15,678 nt of DNA from Schoenoplectus triqueter (taxonomy: Eukaryota; Streptophyta; Magnoliopsida; Poales; Cyperaceae), in the NCBI GenBank assembly GCA_964058805.1, contig CAXKVV010000383.1:1-15678 (forward strand). Direction: 5' to 3'. Shown here one piece after another: positions 7,069 to 15,678 of this stretch (within the stretch, counting starts at the first letter, position 1; each line of letters opens with the position of its first letter). A program made the translations under genes and the position numbers. The notes beneath the pieces were generated by a model. The model was not told the DNA's origin and did no database searches. It was given only the letters and a program-made list of their open reading frames with translations.

Positions 7069-8162
7069 CCGGGCAGCTGGGCAGGCCCCTCAAGTCTCGT
7101 TTATATCATACCTCTCCAGTCCAGAAAATACGAGATATGACCATTTGCCGTGCAGGACTATTTCTATGCAATGCTCTATTTTTCTTTTCTTCATTCTTCA
7201 ATTGGCCAGATAGTTGATATTTTGAAGGTGTTGATTTTTTATAACTAACTATATAATGTTGTTTGAACTTTGAATAACGAAGGTGGTCATATTATATATA
7301 ATAAATTAATAACCACGTGGGTTAATTTTCCAAAAAAAAAAACGTACTATCCCTCATTTTTCTAAAATTCTTAGCAGCGCAGATGATTCTAAACGTAAAA
7401 TCTAAACTTTTAAAAAACTTCGTTTTAGTGAAAAATGTGTCAGGTGTGATTTAGTGAAAAACACAACAGCCCTTGGAAATTTTAATTTTTAAAAAGGTTA
7501 AAAATGAAATAATGTGTCAGAAAAATAAATATATGAGAGCTCAATAATGTAATTTTGCTTTAATTTTGGAATTCTAATTTTATCTTTTGCATTTACTTTA
7601 GGAATTTCTCACGGAAGACCGAGAATTTTTAACGAACCCTTGAATCTTTTACTACAAAAGTATTCCGGGAGTAATTATATAATAGAAATTAAAAATTTTC
7701 TAGATGGTATATTGTTCTATTTGAAAATAAATCACAGAAAGGTTGTACCGAAATCTACATACATTTTGAGTTGAAAATGCAGACTCCAGAAAATATTTAT
7801 TTCTTAATATTCATCACTTTTCAAAGAACGCCCGCATATAGCACTTATAGACACATGAGTCCAATTTTCAAGACTAATAATTATTAATAATAATTATGTA
7901 ATGAACTCAGTATCTAGGGAAAACTCTTGATATATGGTTTTCTTTTGTTTTAAAAAAACTCGGAAAATTATGAAAGATATATTTTTAAAAAGAAAAGAAT
8001 CCAATACAAAATGAGGGATAAGCAAGCTTTTATAGACAACAATTATAACTCCTTCATTACCTTTCCTTTTTTTAACAAAAAATATTGTTATATTTTGTGA
8101 CATTTGTTTAGACAAGAAAAAAGAAAAAAGTATTCACCAATCTATTTTTCTTATAATGGGCT
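7069..8162. other. gene-free AT-rich stretch
   Basis: No ORF with protein-like composition on either strand. The only long frame (minus, 7894-8115) is low-complexity K/F/I-rich and looks like chance. No strong repeat was noticed. Confidence 0.4.
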
Positions 8163-8377
8163 AAATAGCGGAGACTTGAAACTTGGAAGCATACATCTAC
8201 ATGTCCCATTTCTTAAGCAGCACGCTCGGGAGCGAATCAGGGACTGACAGCTGTTCTAATATGGGGCAGTTTGAAGGATCTTCTGTGGATACTACTAATC
8301 TACTATATACTCATTTCTGTGCAGATGGTTTAAGATTAATATTTAGAAATGCAGATGACAGAGATGGAGGCTTGTAA
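8163..8377 (+). other. higher-complexity segment, possible decayed exon
   Basis: A frame from an ATG at 8183 runs 64 codons to a TAA at 8375, with SSTLGSESGTDSCSNMGQFE in the middle. The first ~120 bp is much less AT-rich than its surroundings. A sequence resembling a splice acceptor (TTTCTGTGCAG) ends at about 8324, inside the frame. I recognise no family, and it may be a fragment of a gene or transposon. Confidence 0.22.
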
Positions 8378-8406
8378 TTGTAGCTTTCTAGGTGATCATG
8401 ATGCAA

Positions 8407-8415
8407 TTAAAATAA
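8407..8415. repeat. MITE target-site duplication, left
   Basis: TTAAAATAA, identical to 8773-8781 and directly abutting the GGGAAAGG terminus. Confidence 0.8.
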
Positions 8416-8772
8416 GGGAAAGGATCAGTCGACAATGATTATCGTGATAATTTTGAAAATAGATCTTCAAAAAAAATCTTAAAAATAAAAAAGAAATTAT
8501 AGATATGTTTTTTTACTTATAGATTGATGATGATTAAAATTTTATATAATTTCATTATCATTTGATAGTCCATTAATGATCGTTAAATTGGAACCGTTGC
8601 AAAGTACATAACATTTTGATAGTTTTTAATGGATTAGCAAACAATAATAAAATTGTATAAAATGTTATTCACTATTAATTTATAAATAGAAAAATATATC
8701 TATAAAGTTTTTTTCTATTTTTTTTCATATTTATTGTAAAAATTATCAAAGTAATCCTTGACATCCCTTCCC
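8416..8772. mobile_element. fold-back MITE of Mutator type
   Basis: A 357-bp element with terminal inverted repeats GGGAAAGGATC... (left) and ...GATGTC-type complement ending CCCTTCCC (right). It is flanked by a perfect 9-bp TSD, the size made by Mutator-like transposases. The whole element is an imperfect palindrome: both arms contain, in order, the GATAATTTT block, an A-rich block, TTATAGATAT, a T-rich block, TTTATA.AATTT and TAGTCCATTAA / TAATCCATTAA. The centre is near 8590. It encodes no protein, so it would depend on a transposase made elsewhere. Confidence 0.8.
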
Positions 8773-8781
8773 TTAAAATAA
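8773..8781. repeat. MITE target-site duplication, right
   Basis: TTAAAATAA, identical to 8407-8415. Confidence 0.8.
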
Positions 8782-10066
8782 ACGGAGGTAATGATTCTAA
8801 TAATATGTGCCTAGGTTTTTAGATAGGAGAGGCTAGATAGGCTAGACTATAGTTTGGCTTTGATTTTGAAAAAGTTAATGTAATTTTTATTGTACCTCAG
8901 TTGTTTAATGAATGTTGTCAGATATATTGTATTTACTCTTTCGCCCCTGCCTTAGTGCCTTTGTGACTCACACTGACACTGTCACACACTAACACACTAT
9001 GGCCTCCTGAATTCTGGTTCCCAATTTATTATATCAATATCAGAATTTCTGATTCAGACTCCAGAGTACTTGATTCTTTTATCGTCAGAAACATTTTCAT
9101 ATCAGACCTTCCAAATAATATAAAAAAACAATGTCAAAAGGTAAAAATTACTTCTAGCAAAATATACAAAAAATCAATACTGGGGTCAATTTATCACCCC
9201 CGTCCCTTTTTCTTAAATTTATACTATTTTGCTAGCAACTTTCTCTCTCTCTCTCTTTTTAACAAATTAGAAAGGAAAATTTTAAAATCGACCCCATACT
9301 TTTAGAAAAAAATAATTATTTTGACCTCATATTTTAAAAGATTCAATAAAGAGCCAAAAATTGATGTTATATTAGTGGCTCTCATTTGTAAATTTTCTCC
9401 CTCCGCTCTTGCTGGAAAGTTCAGTCTACCTTTTATTTTGACTTTTTTTGGGGGTAATGGTATAACATTATTCGAGAATATTTTAAACTAGTTGAAATTT
9501 GCTAAATTTGTTTTTTTTGTAATCCACAACAAAACTAAGTTTTATATAGTTAATTTCATACAAAAAAACACGTGTAAATATTGGACTAAAATTTAGCAAA
9601 CTCTTTGTATCTCTTCATTATGTTTCTCATTTCAAAGAATTACGCAAAATAATTAAGTTTAACACGGTACACTGGAAATAATATTTTACTGACAACCCCC
9701 GGTTTGTTGTCTGATTCTACAATAAGCTAGAGGTAAAAAAAAAAGATAAATGAGCCTTGTACAAATTTTATTTCATGAAACCCCACAGGTGTAGCCTTGT
9801 AGGTGTATCTTTAACCTCTCCATGTCAAGTTGTTAACTACATTATTGTTAGTAGATTAAATGAGGCGCAGGATGCAAAGAAAATGTAAATTCATGTGGAA
9901 ATTATTCAAGTTGGAATTGGATAGTGTATTTCCATATTTACTCAAAAAATGAACAAAAAATATAAACGGTATGCTCGTTGAAGGTACGTCCAATTTGCTA
10001 GTAAACTAAACTGTGCAAATTAATTCAAATAATCGATTATTACAGTATATTCAATTTAAATGTTCC
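8782..10066. other. gene-free stretch with CT repeat
   Basis: No supported gene. A (TC)7 microsatellite is at 9242-9255. A C-rich patch at 8940-9010 ends in an ATG followed by a stop three codons later, so no coding start is supported. Confidence 0.4.
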
Positions 10067-10164
10067 AGATTTATCAATGATCGTTTAATACATTAGATAG
10101 AATTAAAAACACTTTAAAAAAATCTTAGATCTGTCAATGATCATGTAATACAATTTAAAAGAAT
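10067..10164 (+). repeat. 60-bp-period tandem duplication
   Basis: AGATTTATCAATGATCGTTT at 10067 recurs as AGATCTGTCAATGATCATGT at 10127, each followed by AATACA and an AGAAT. The period is exactly 60 bp and the second copy is partial. Confidence 0.6.
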
Positions 10165-11459
10165 GAACAGAAAGGTGCAACATAAAACTCTAATAAATCC
10201 TCCTCAAATTAAATCCTCACTGCCAAACAATTATTTAATTGAACGTCAATAAATCCTCCTAAAATTGTTTTACTTAAAAAAAAAAAATCCTACTAGAAAT
10301 GAACATATTTTATGAGCGACATAGAAGCTTACAATCCTCTCAGTATATATTCAGGGTAACTGAAATCCAAATTCTTTCCAGCAACAATTGAACGCATATT
10401 TTGTCAAAAGAAAAAATTGAGCACATAAGCTACTAATTTGAATTCCATTAAAAATCAACTAGTACTAAATTTGCTCAACAACACAATGAAACGCCGTACA
10501 ATTAAGAATAGGCGAACCATACTTTTTCAAAGGCATTTACTACAGTATGGTTCTGAGTTTCTGAGCAAGTGGCTCCAACGTTGCGTGACATTTTTAAAAA
10601 GAAATTAAAGCTCTCGTACTTTTTTAATTGTACAGTGGTCATAGCTCTCTCTTAAAATTCTTTTAAGCCTTGACAGCGGCCTTTTCAGATAAAAAAAAAT
10701 AAGCAGTTTTTTATTCGTCGAAATTGATGATAGAAATACATTTTATCTCTTCAGGATTTATGCATGTACTTTTTAAAATGTCCGTCATCGTCTGATTCTT
10801 ACCCCCCTTCAAAGCCAATCTCTCGGCTCTCAATGGAGGATCATTACAGATCAGAGTATTAACAACGGTTTGATTCGGTCCGGGTGGTTCAAACTTCTCA
10901 TAGTCAAAAATTAATATGGATCAAGGGTCATGAATTAGTACGGATTAGATGATCCATGTTAGAATAGATTAAAATAAAAAAATTTCAATCCAATCTGTCT
11001 TAATCTCTCGCAGATTGAATCCTCACAAGTTAAGACGAATCAGACATGAAACGGTCCGATTCGAGATAGTAAACATAACTAACAACAATGCCAGGAAACT
11101 TTAGGTCAGTGGATGCAAACAAAAAAAATCACAAATATTCAGTACATTTTGACTTTTTTTAGTGGTGAAACTTTTTATTATCACATTGAACAGCTGAACG
11201 TGTTTCTTGCAAACGTTGAGACTAAGGGCCCATTTGAACAGGTCTCTTATTGTCAACGTGCTTTCAATTATCAACCAGCCCCATAAAAATTAAATCTTGA
11301 AATAATGATCAAAAATTTTATTAAGACCACTAATGAACGGCTTGAGCGCGACCAAAATGAAAAACTAAAATCTTCATTTGATGAACCTCAAATTTTAGTT
11401 AAAATAAACTCTAATCATGATTTATAAACTCATTGGGATAATGATGATTATGGAAATTA
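10165..11459. other. gene-free stretch
   Basis: AATAAATCCTCCT occurs twice (about 10192 and 10248). Around 10870-11065 GATTCGGTCCG and an inverted near-match (CGGTCCGATTCG) bracket AT-rich sequence. GGGCCCATTTGAACAG at 11227 resembles DNA-transposon termini, but no partner end was found. No ORF is supported. Confidence 0.4.
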
Positions 11460-12066
11460 TTCTTTTTGTTCAAACTTAAAATTCTGATGAGACTGACATT
11501 GTTGAGGAGAAAGGAGATTAGAGATTGACTTGGTTGAGTTCTTTCGACTTATTGATGGGGAACATCTTCTGACAATGTATGAGAAATCTAGTGACAAAGA
11601 AAATATGAAAAATACATACAAATCTGAAGTAACCGAGGCCGAAACACTCGTCAATGTACCAAATGTTGAACTCAGATCACTTCCAACATCCCTCCATGAT
11701 GAAATCATTGGTCCCAATAAAACTAAGTTTTATTAAATGTCAATCTAGACCTTGCTCAAACCAAATTTGTTCTAATTTTCTATCTCAAAAATCAAAACAT
11801 CTTATCACATATCATGTGAACCTTTTGAAAATATTTTAAAACACATTTTGAGGATATGGCATAAGCATAGTTGGAAAAACTATGATGCGATTGTAGGACA
11901 TAAAGTGAAGATAAAAAAAGTGACATGAGATGAGATGACAACCTCTCGAACAATGAGATGAGATGATCAGCCCTGATCGAACCACATACCGCATCTTATA
12001 AGTTTTTCAAACTCTAACAATTTTATTTTTATGTTGATGGAAAGTATTGAGGTCAATACTTTAATT
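11460..12066 (+). mobile_element. decayed internal region of LTR retrotransposon
   Basis: This lies directly upstream of the polypurine tract. Short frames such as 11530-11736 (VEFFRLIDGEHLLTMYEKSS, then ETLVNVPNVELRSLPTSLHD) look like decayed coding sequence but match no domain I can name. Near the end, ATTGAGGTCAATACTTTAAT resembles the GAGGACAATG...TTAAG phrase that precedes the PPT in many plant Tat/Athila-type elements. The left boundary is uncertain. Confidence 0.45.
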
Positions 12067-12079
12067 AAACTTGGGGGAG
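12067..12079 (+). promoter_or_regulatory. polypurine tract
   Basis: AAACTTGGGGGAG ends immediately before the TGTTGT terminus of the LTR. This is where plus-strand DNA synthesis is primed in Ty3-gypsy elements. Confidence 0.65.
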
Positions 12080-13606
12080 TGTTGTTTGGTTATGTGTGAT
12101 GATGATGATTTTTATGATTTTTCCGTTTACATCTAGGACTTGTATTGCATGACAAGTAGTTGCATGTTAGGTTTTTAGCTTTATTACATGTAGGGTTTGC
12201 ATTAGTTAGTATTTAGAAGTAATTTAGGAAATTTAGGGATAATTTTGAAAAAAAAACTGAAATGAGAAATTTGATGAATAAAGACATATGATTTCGTAAG
12301 AGATTTTTAGATGGCACACTTTTTAAAGTTATTAACGCTTAAACCAAGCAATAATGACAATTTTAAAAGAGATAATTAGGCAAAAGATTTGTTAGTATTT
12401 TCGAGCGATAAATATGAAAAAAATTATGATTTTGATAAATAATCTAACATTTTCTCAGAAAATTTTCTTATATCTCCCTCCAACAAGTTTTATATTATTT
12501 TATTCTTTCTTTTAGCTTTTTATTTCAGTTTAGTTAGTTCAAGAGTTGTAAATTTTCATTAAGTGTTAAGTATGAAGTAAGTATGAAAAAAATAAAATAA
12601 TAAGTATTAAAATGTTATAATTAAGTTGATTGATACTCCTCTGACTTAATTAAGCTACGAGTGAATGTATACAATATACATTTTGAACAGTCTAGATAAA
12701 TCAAGTCAATTGTGTATTGTTCTAGTACAAGACAAGGACATGATTAATTAGTCAAAAAAATAAAATAAAATGTGTATACTTCTAATTTGTTGTGAATAGA
12801 GTCAAATGTACTTCTAATTCGTTTTGTAAAATTATAAAGGATTTCATATTTAGGTTTTGAAAGTATATGGACCCTATATCTGGTTATCTTTGTCGAAAAA
12901 ATCTAATGTTCTTGTGGATTTTAAGTCATTAAAATGGACTTGATAACCTTTTTGATATGTCTTATGAAATGTAAAGATACATGTCTTTGATTGATTGAAT
13001 TTTTTGATTTCGATTGATTTTTCAGAATTATTGCATTAGATCTAGTTTAGATAAAAGTTGAGTTGAGAGATCAGACCAAAAATTGAGTTTGAGACTTGTT
13101 TGAGGCAAGCAAGATTCAAGATTGAGGGAGTTTGATAAAATGACTTAAATGTTATATTTTGGATGTGGTTTAGTCTCATAATTTAGGTTTTTAGGGTTTA
13201 AATTGGTTTAATTTAATTTAATTAGTGTTTAAATTATTAAGTTCAATTTGCTGCCTAGATTTTATTATTTTTCAGAATTAGACGGTAACCCTCACTAAAT
13301 TAAGAATAAACTTATGAATAGTATGATTATTGTACAGGTGAATAGTGATGCCGAAACTCTAGATTTTCTTTACCCTCAATAAACTTTTAATTCTATTCAA
13401 ATAATCTTTAGTTTATGTTTTGATTAGTTTAGATAAAAAAAAACTTCAGATTTTTTTTGTCTAGCTTAGGAAACTTATCAATATTGGTGATTTAAACTAG
13501 TCTCTGTGGAATTGATACATATTTACTACACGATATGCCATGCACTTGCGGCTGACCATCTGTTTTAGTGTTAGATAAATTTTATTAGTTTGAAAATATC
13601 ACAACA
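12080..13606 (+). mobile_element. 3' LTR of a Ty3-gypsy (Tat/Athila-like) element
   Basis: Starts TGTTGT right after the polypurine tract and ends ACAACA, a 6-bp inverted terminus with the canonical TG...CA. Length is 1527 bp. Close to the end (13496-13554), CTAGTCTCTGTGGAATTGAT followed by GCACTTGCGG resembles a phrase often seen near the 3' end of such plant LTRs. No primer-binding site follows 13606, so this is the 3' copy. The 5' LTR is not in the window and no TSD can be tested. Confidence 0.65.
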
Positions 13607-14365
13607 TGTACTCTCTTTTAAGTTTCTCGTAATTATAGTTTTTTTTGTTAGAAGTTTAATTTATTGGAAAAGACTAAAGAAAGAAAGCAAAGGATTAGTA
13701 CATGTATCAGATATCATGTACTTGCTTTTGATTTCCTTTATCTAATGTATATTAGGGCTATAATTCGGATTTTACCTCGATAATATAATTCTCAAATAAA
13801 TAATTAATAATATAAAATTTTAAATATATTTAATAAAATTTTATATTAAAGAAAATTTAGACATAATATTTTTAAATGCTAAATAATAATGACAGTTATA
13901 ATAATTATTATAATGATAAATAATATTATTAAATATATAATAATCTATAAATGATCATATAAAAAATTATTTTAAGAGTTAAATTTTAGTTTAAGTACAT
14001 TATACATATTATTTTAAATGAGAAGAGAAATTATTTTATATAAATTTTATATAAATTTTTAGATTAAAAAAGATGAAAAAAATTAAATATAATAATAAAA
14101 AATTAATGATGTGACATACTTAAAAAATTTAAAACCTTAATCAGTCTAGCTGGTCAGAAAAGGCTCGAAGATTTAAAACTTGTTCTACGAAAAATGTTCT
14201 TAAATAAGCATAGCTCAAGGACTAAAGGTTCTAAGGTGAACCACGTTGCATGTCAGACAAAAATATGGATATAATTGGTGCACCACTAGTCAATATATAT
14301 ATACATAAATAATTTATTGTTGTATGATCTGCTTCATCTAAAATCGAATGCATTCAGCACTTTGA
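13607..14365. other. gene-free, very AT-rich stretch
   Basis: 13750-14110 is almost pure A/T with TAATAATTATTATAAT-type words. No ORF or recognisable element. Confidence 0.4.
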
Positions 14366-14515
14366 CAGGTGCAAAGCGTTTTTTCTCTGTGTTTTTTTTC
14401 CAGTCCAAAACAGGTAAAAAACAATAAGAAAAAGGGCTGGCAGATGCAAAAGCGTTTTTTCTCTGTTTTCTTTTCCAGTCCAAAACAGGTAAAAACAATA
14501 AGAAGAAAAATTGGG
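14366..14515 (+). repeat. 75-bp tandem duplication, two copies
   Basis: CAGGTGCAAAGCGTTTTTTC (14366) is repeated as CAGATGCAAAAGCGTTTTTT (14441). Both continue through CCAGTCCAAAACAGGTAAAA and ACAATAAGAA. The copies differ by a few substitutions and small indels in A- and T-runs. Confidence 0.85.
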
Positions 14516-14865
14516 AGTCACTAGTAGATCTGGGTTAGGGTTAGGGCGAGGGGAGGGGTCCGGTCCGGTCCGGATCATGAGTTGGTATGAGTCGGGTTGG
14601 TTTAAGAGTTAGGACTGGTCGAATTAGAGGGGGTCAAAATAAATTGAGCAGTGAATCGGATAATTATTGGACTGGATTTAGAAGAGAGATGAGTTAGACA
14701 CGAGCTTTATCCTGATCAGGGCTAGTCCGACCACAGATTAGTCTGGGTTGATTGACCCCAAGATTTTTTTAAACCTATATGACGGACTACCAATATCAAA
14801 ACTTTATTTTATTTTATTTTTAATAAAGTAAATACTTGTAAGTAACTACAATGCATAAACATAAA
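14516..14865. other. gene-free stretch containing the G-rich motif
   Basis: Holds the G-quadruplex motif at 14532-14558, a (TCCGG)3 run to 14573, then sequence without a supported ORF. Confidence 0.4.
14532..14558 (+). other. G-quadruplex-forming motif
   Basis: Five G-runs: GGG at 14532, 14538 and 14544, GGGG at 14550 and 14555, separated by TTA, TTA, CGA and A. The first part has vertebrate-type TTAGGG spacing, not the usual plant TTTAGGG, so it is probably not telomeric. Confidence 0.75.
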
Positions 14866-15235
14866 TTTTTATAGTAATTAAAATAATAAATAATTAGGAT
14901 TTAGTAAGATGATTTTAGAATTTAAATGGTATAGTTTTGACCGAGTTTAACTCGGTCCTAGATTTTTTTAATTCTAGGAAACAAAGCAAAAAAAAATTAT
15001 TTGCCTAGATCGAGTTTCAAACTCATCCTAAATAAGGAGAAGATAGAGAGAGCTCACATGATATAGCTGAGAATGGCTTGGTCCGAGTTTAAAACTCTTT
15101 TCAGGCAATTTTTTTGGTTTTTTCCTCGGAATTAAAAAAAATTAGAATCAAGTTTAAAACTCAATCCTGACTATATCTAAATTCTAAATTTATTTTATCT
15201 AATTCTAATTATTTATTATTTTAATTACCAAAAAA
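14866..15235. repeat. long imperfect palindrome, about 370 bp
   Basis: A perfect 24-bp inverted match lies at 14874-14897 and 15205-15228. The similarity continues inward on both sides: TTTAGAATTTA.AT, GAGTTT.AAACT blocks, an A-run, AATTC.GAGG / AATTCTAGG, and TTGCCT followed by GAGTTT.AAACTC. Arms are about 165 bp and the loop lies near 15031-15070. A smaller palindrome, GACCGAGTTTAACTCGGTC, is at 14939-14957. No clear TSD was found. It could be a fold-back transposon or the source of a hairpin RNA. Confidence 0.7.
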
Positions 15236-15678
15236 ATTCTAGAATATATCAGTTCAACAACTTTTTTCAAATTCCTTGAGCATTGCAGTTTGACTATATG
15301 AGTCCCACGGCATTTTAATTTATAGAATCTTTTTTGTTTTTTGTTTCATGTCTAAAGGCATTTGATGTCAAAAGAAGCTCTAATTGCAAGCATCATTAAC
15401 TTCAATGATTAGTAAAAAAAAAACTTCGAGAATATCATATCGTAATTTTACAATTGAAGAAACCTTCGAGAATATCATATCGTAATTTGGACAATATATT
15501 AATTTAATATTTAAAAAAAATGTTGCAGGTCTCTATACTTGAATTGTGAGTATCATGAAAATTATCTACAGATTAGATGAAAATGCTCTAGTAATTTGAA
15601 GTCAGATTGCAAATGACAAATTTAAAGATTTTATTTTATCTCAATTAGTCGAAATTTGGAGTCCTTGTGAGAAAAATG
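15236..15678. other. gene-free end of window
   Basis: No supported gene. Contains the direct repeat described next. Confidence 0.4.
15424..15488 (+). repeat. 25-bp exact direct repeat, 40-bp period
   Basis: The 25 bp at 15424-15448, beginning CTTCGAGAATATCATATC, recur exactly at 15464-15488 with a 15-bp spacer. Confidence 0.9.

Noticed and set aside
7894..8115. Minus-strand frame of 73 codons
   Set aside because: Low-complexity K/F/I-rich sequence in AT-rich DNA, consistent with chance.
8940..9012. 5' UTR and start codon of a gene
   Set aside because: The ATG is followed by a stop three codons later and no splice-compatible continuation was found.
11227..11242. hAT-like transposon terminus (GGGCCCATTTGAACAG)
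   Set aside because: No inverted partner or 8-bp TSD was found within the window.
11457..11717. Minus-strand frame of 86 codons
   Set aside because: Ser-rich shadow of the decayed plus-strand retrotransposon sequence.
14532..14546. Interstitial plant telomere repeat
   Set aside because: The units are TTAGGG, not TTTAGGG, and only two are present.
14354..14578. Minus-strand frame with repeated FYLFWTGK
   Set aside because: The repetition comes from the 75-bp tandem DNA duplication and the frame crosses the G-rich motif; no evidence of a protein.
1..15678. CRISPR array, bacterial operons, tRNA or rRNA genes
   Set aside because: No regularly spaced array, ribosome-binding sites, cloverleaf or rRNA-like sequence was recognised; the DNA is plant-like.

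Overview
The window looks like AT-rich nuclear DNA of a flowering plant, probably a eudicot. It has long A/T-rich non-coding stretches, short U-rich introns, a plant-type RTE-clade LINE, a Mutator-like MITE and an LTR whose upstream context resembles Tat/Athila Ty3-gypsy elements. No complete protein-coding gene is visible. The window is mostly the remains of transposable elements around a few exons and gene fragments.

Region 1-3600: two + strand blocks (121-230 and 3436-3591) look like exons of one unrecognised gene that starts left of the window. Between them a degenerate RTE-type LINE has inserted in antisense orientation. The element is 529-3361 and is flanked by a 16-bp target-site duplication with 15/16 identity. 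Without the LINE and one TSD copy, the putative intron would be only about 356 bp. The LINE keeps an endonuclease domain and the C-terminal tail of its ORF but has lost the reverse-transcriptase catalytic core to an internal deletion near 1541-1546. It also carries a frameshift and several stops.

Region 3890-4392 (minus strand): spliced-looking fragments of a UDP-glucose pyrophosphorylase gene. A frameshifted first exon lies close to a late exon carrying the conserved VPKSRLLPVR stretch, and the catalytic middle of the gene is absent. This is a pseudogene or captured gene fragment.

Region 4620-8400: intergenic DNA with a nested palindrome cluster (4778-5006), two adjacent GC-rich hairpins (5372-5422), two diverged copies of a roughly 290-bp AT-rich repeat (6287 and 6785) and one short higher-complexity segment (8163-8377).

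Region 8407-11460: a 357-bp fold-back MITE with a perfect 9-bp TSD (8416-8772), as expected for Mutator-type transposition, then intergenic DNA with small repeats.

Region 11460-13606: the 3' end of a decayed LTR retrotransposon: a degenerate internal remnant, a polypurine tract (12067-12079) and a 3' LTR of about 1.5 kb bounded by TGTTGT...ACAACA.

Region 13607-15678: intergenic DNA with a 75-bp tandem duplication, a strong G-quadruplex motif in an otherwise AT-rich context, a long imperfect palindrome of about 370 bp, and a 25-bp direct repeat with 40-bp period.

Nothing here forms a new multi-gene system. The most informative structure is the bounded LINE insertion between two apparent exons, beside the UGPase gene fragment.
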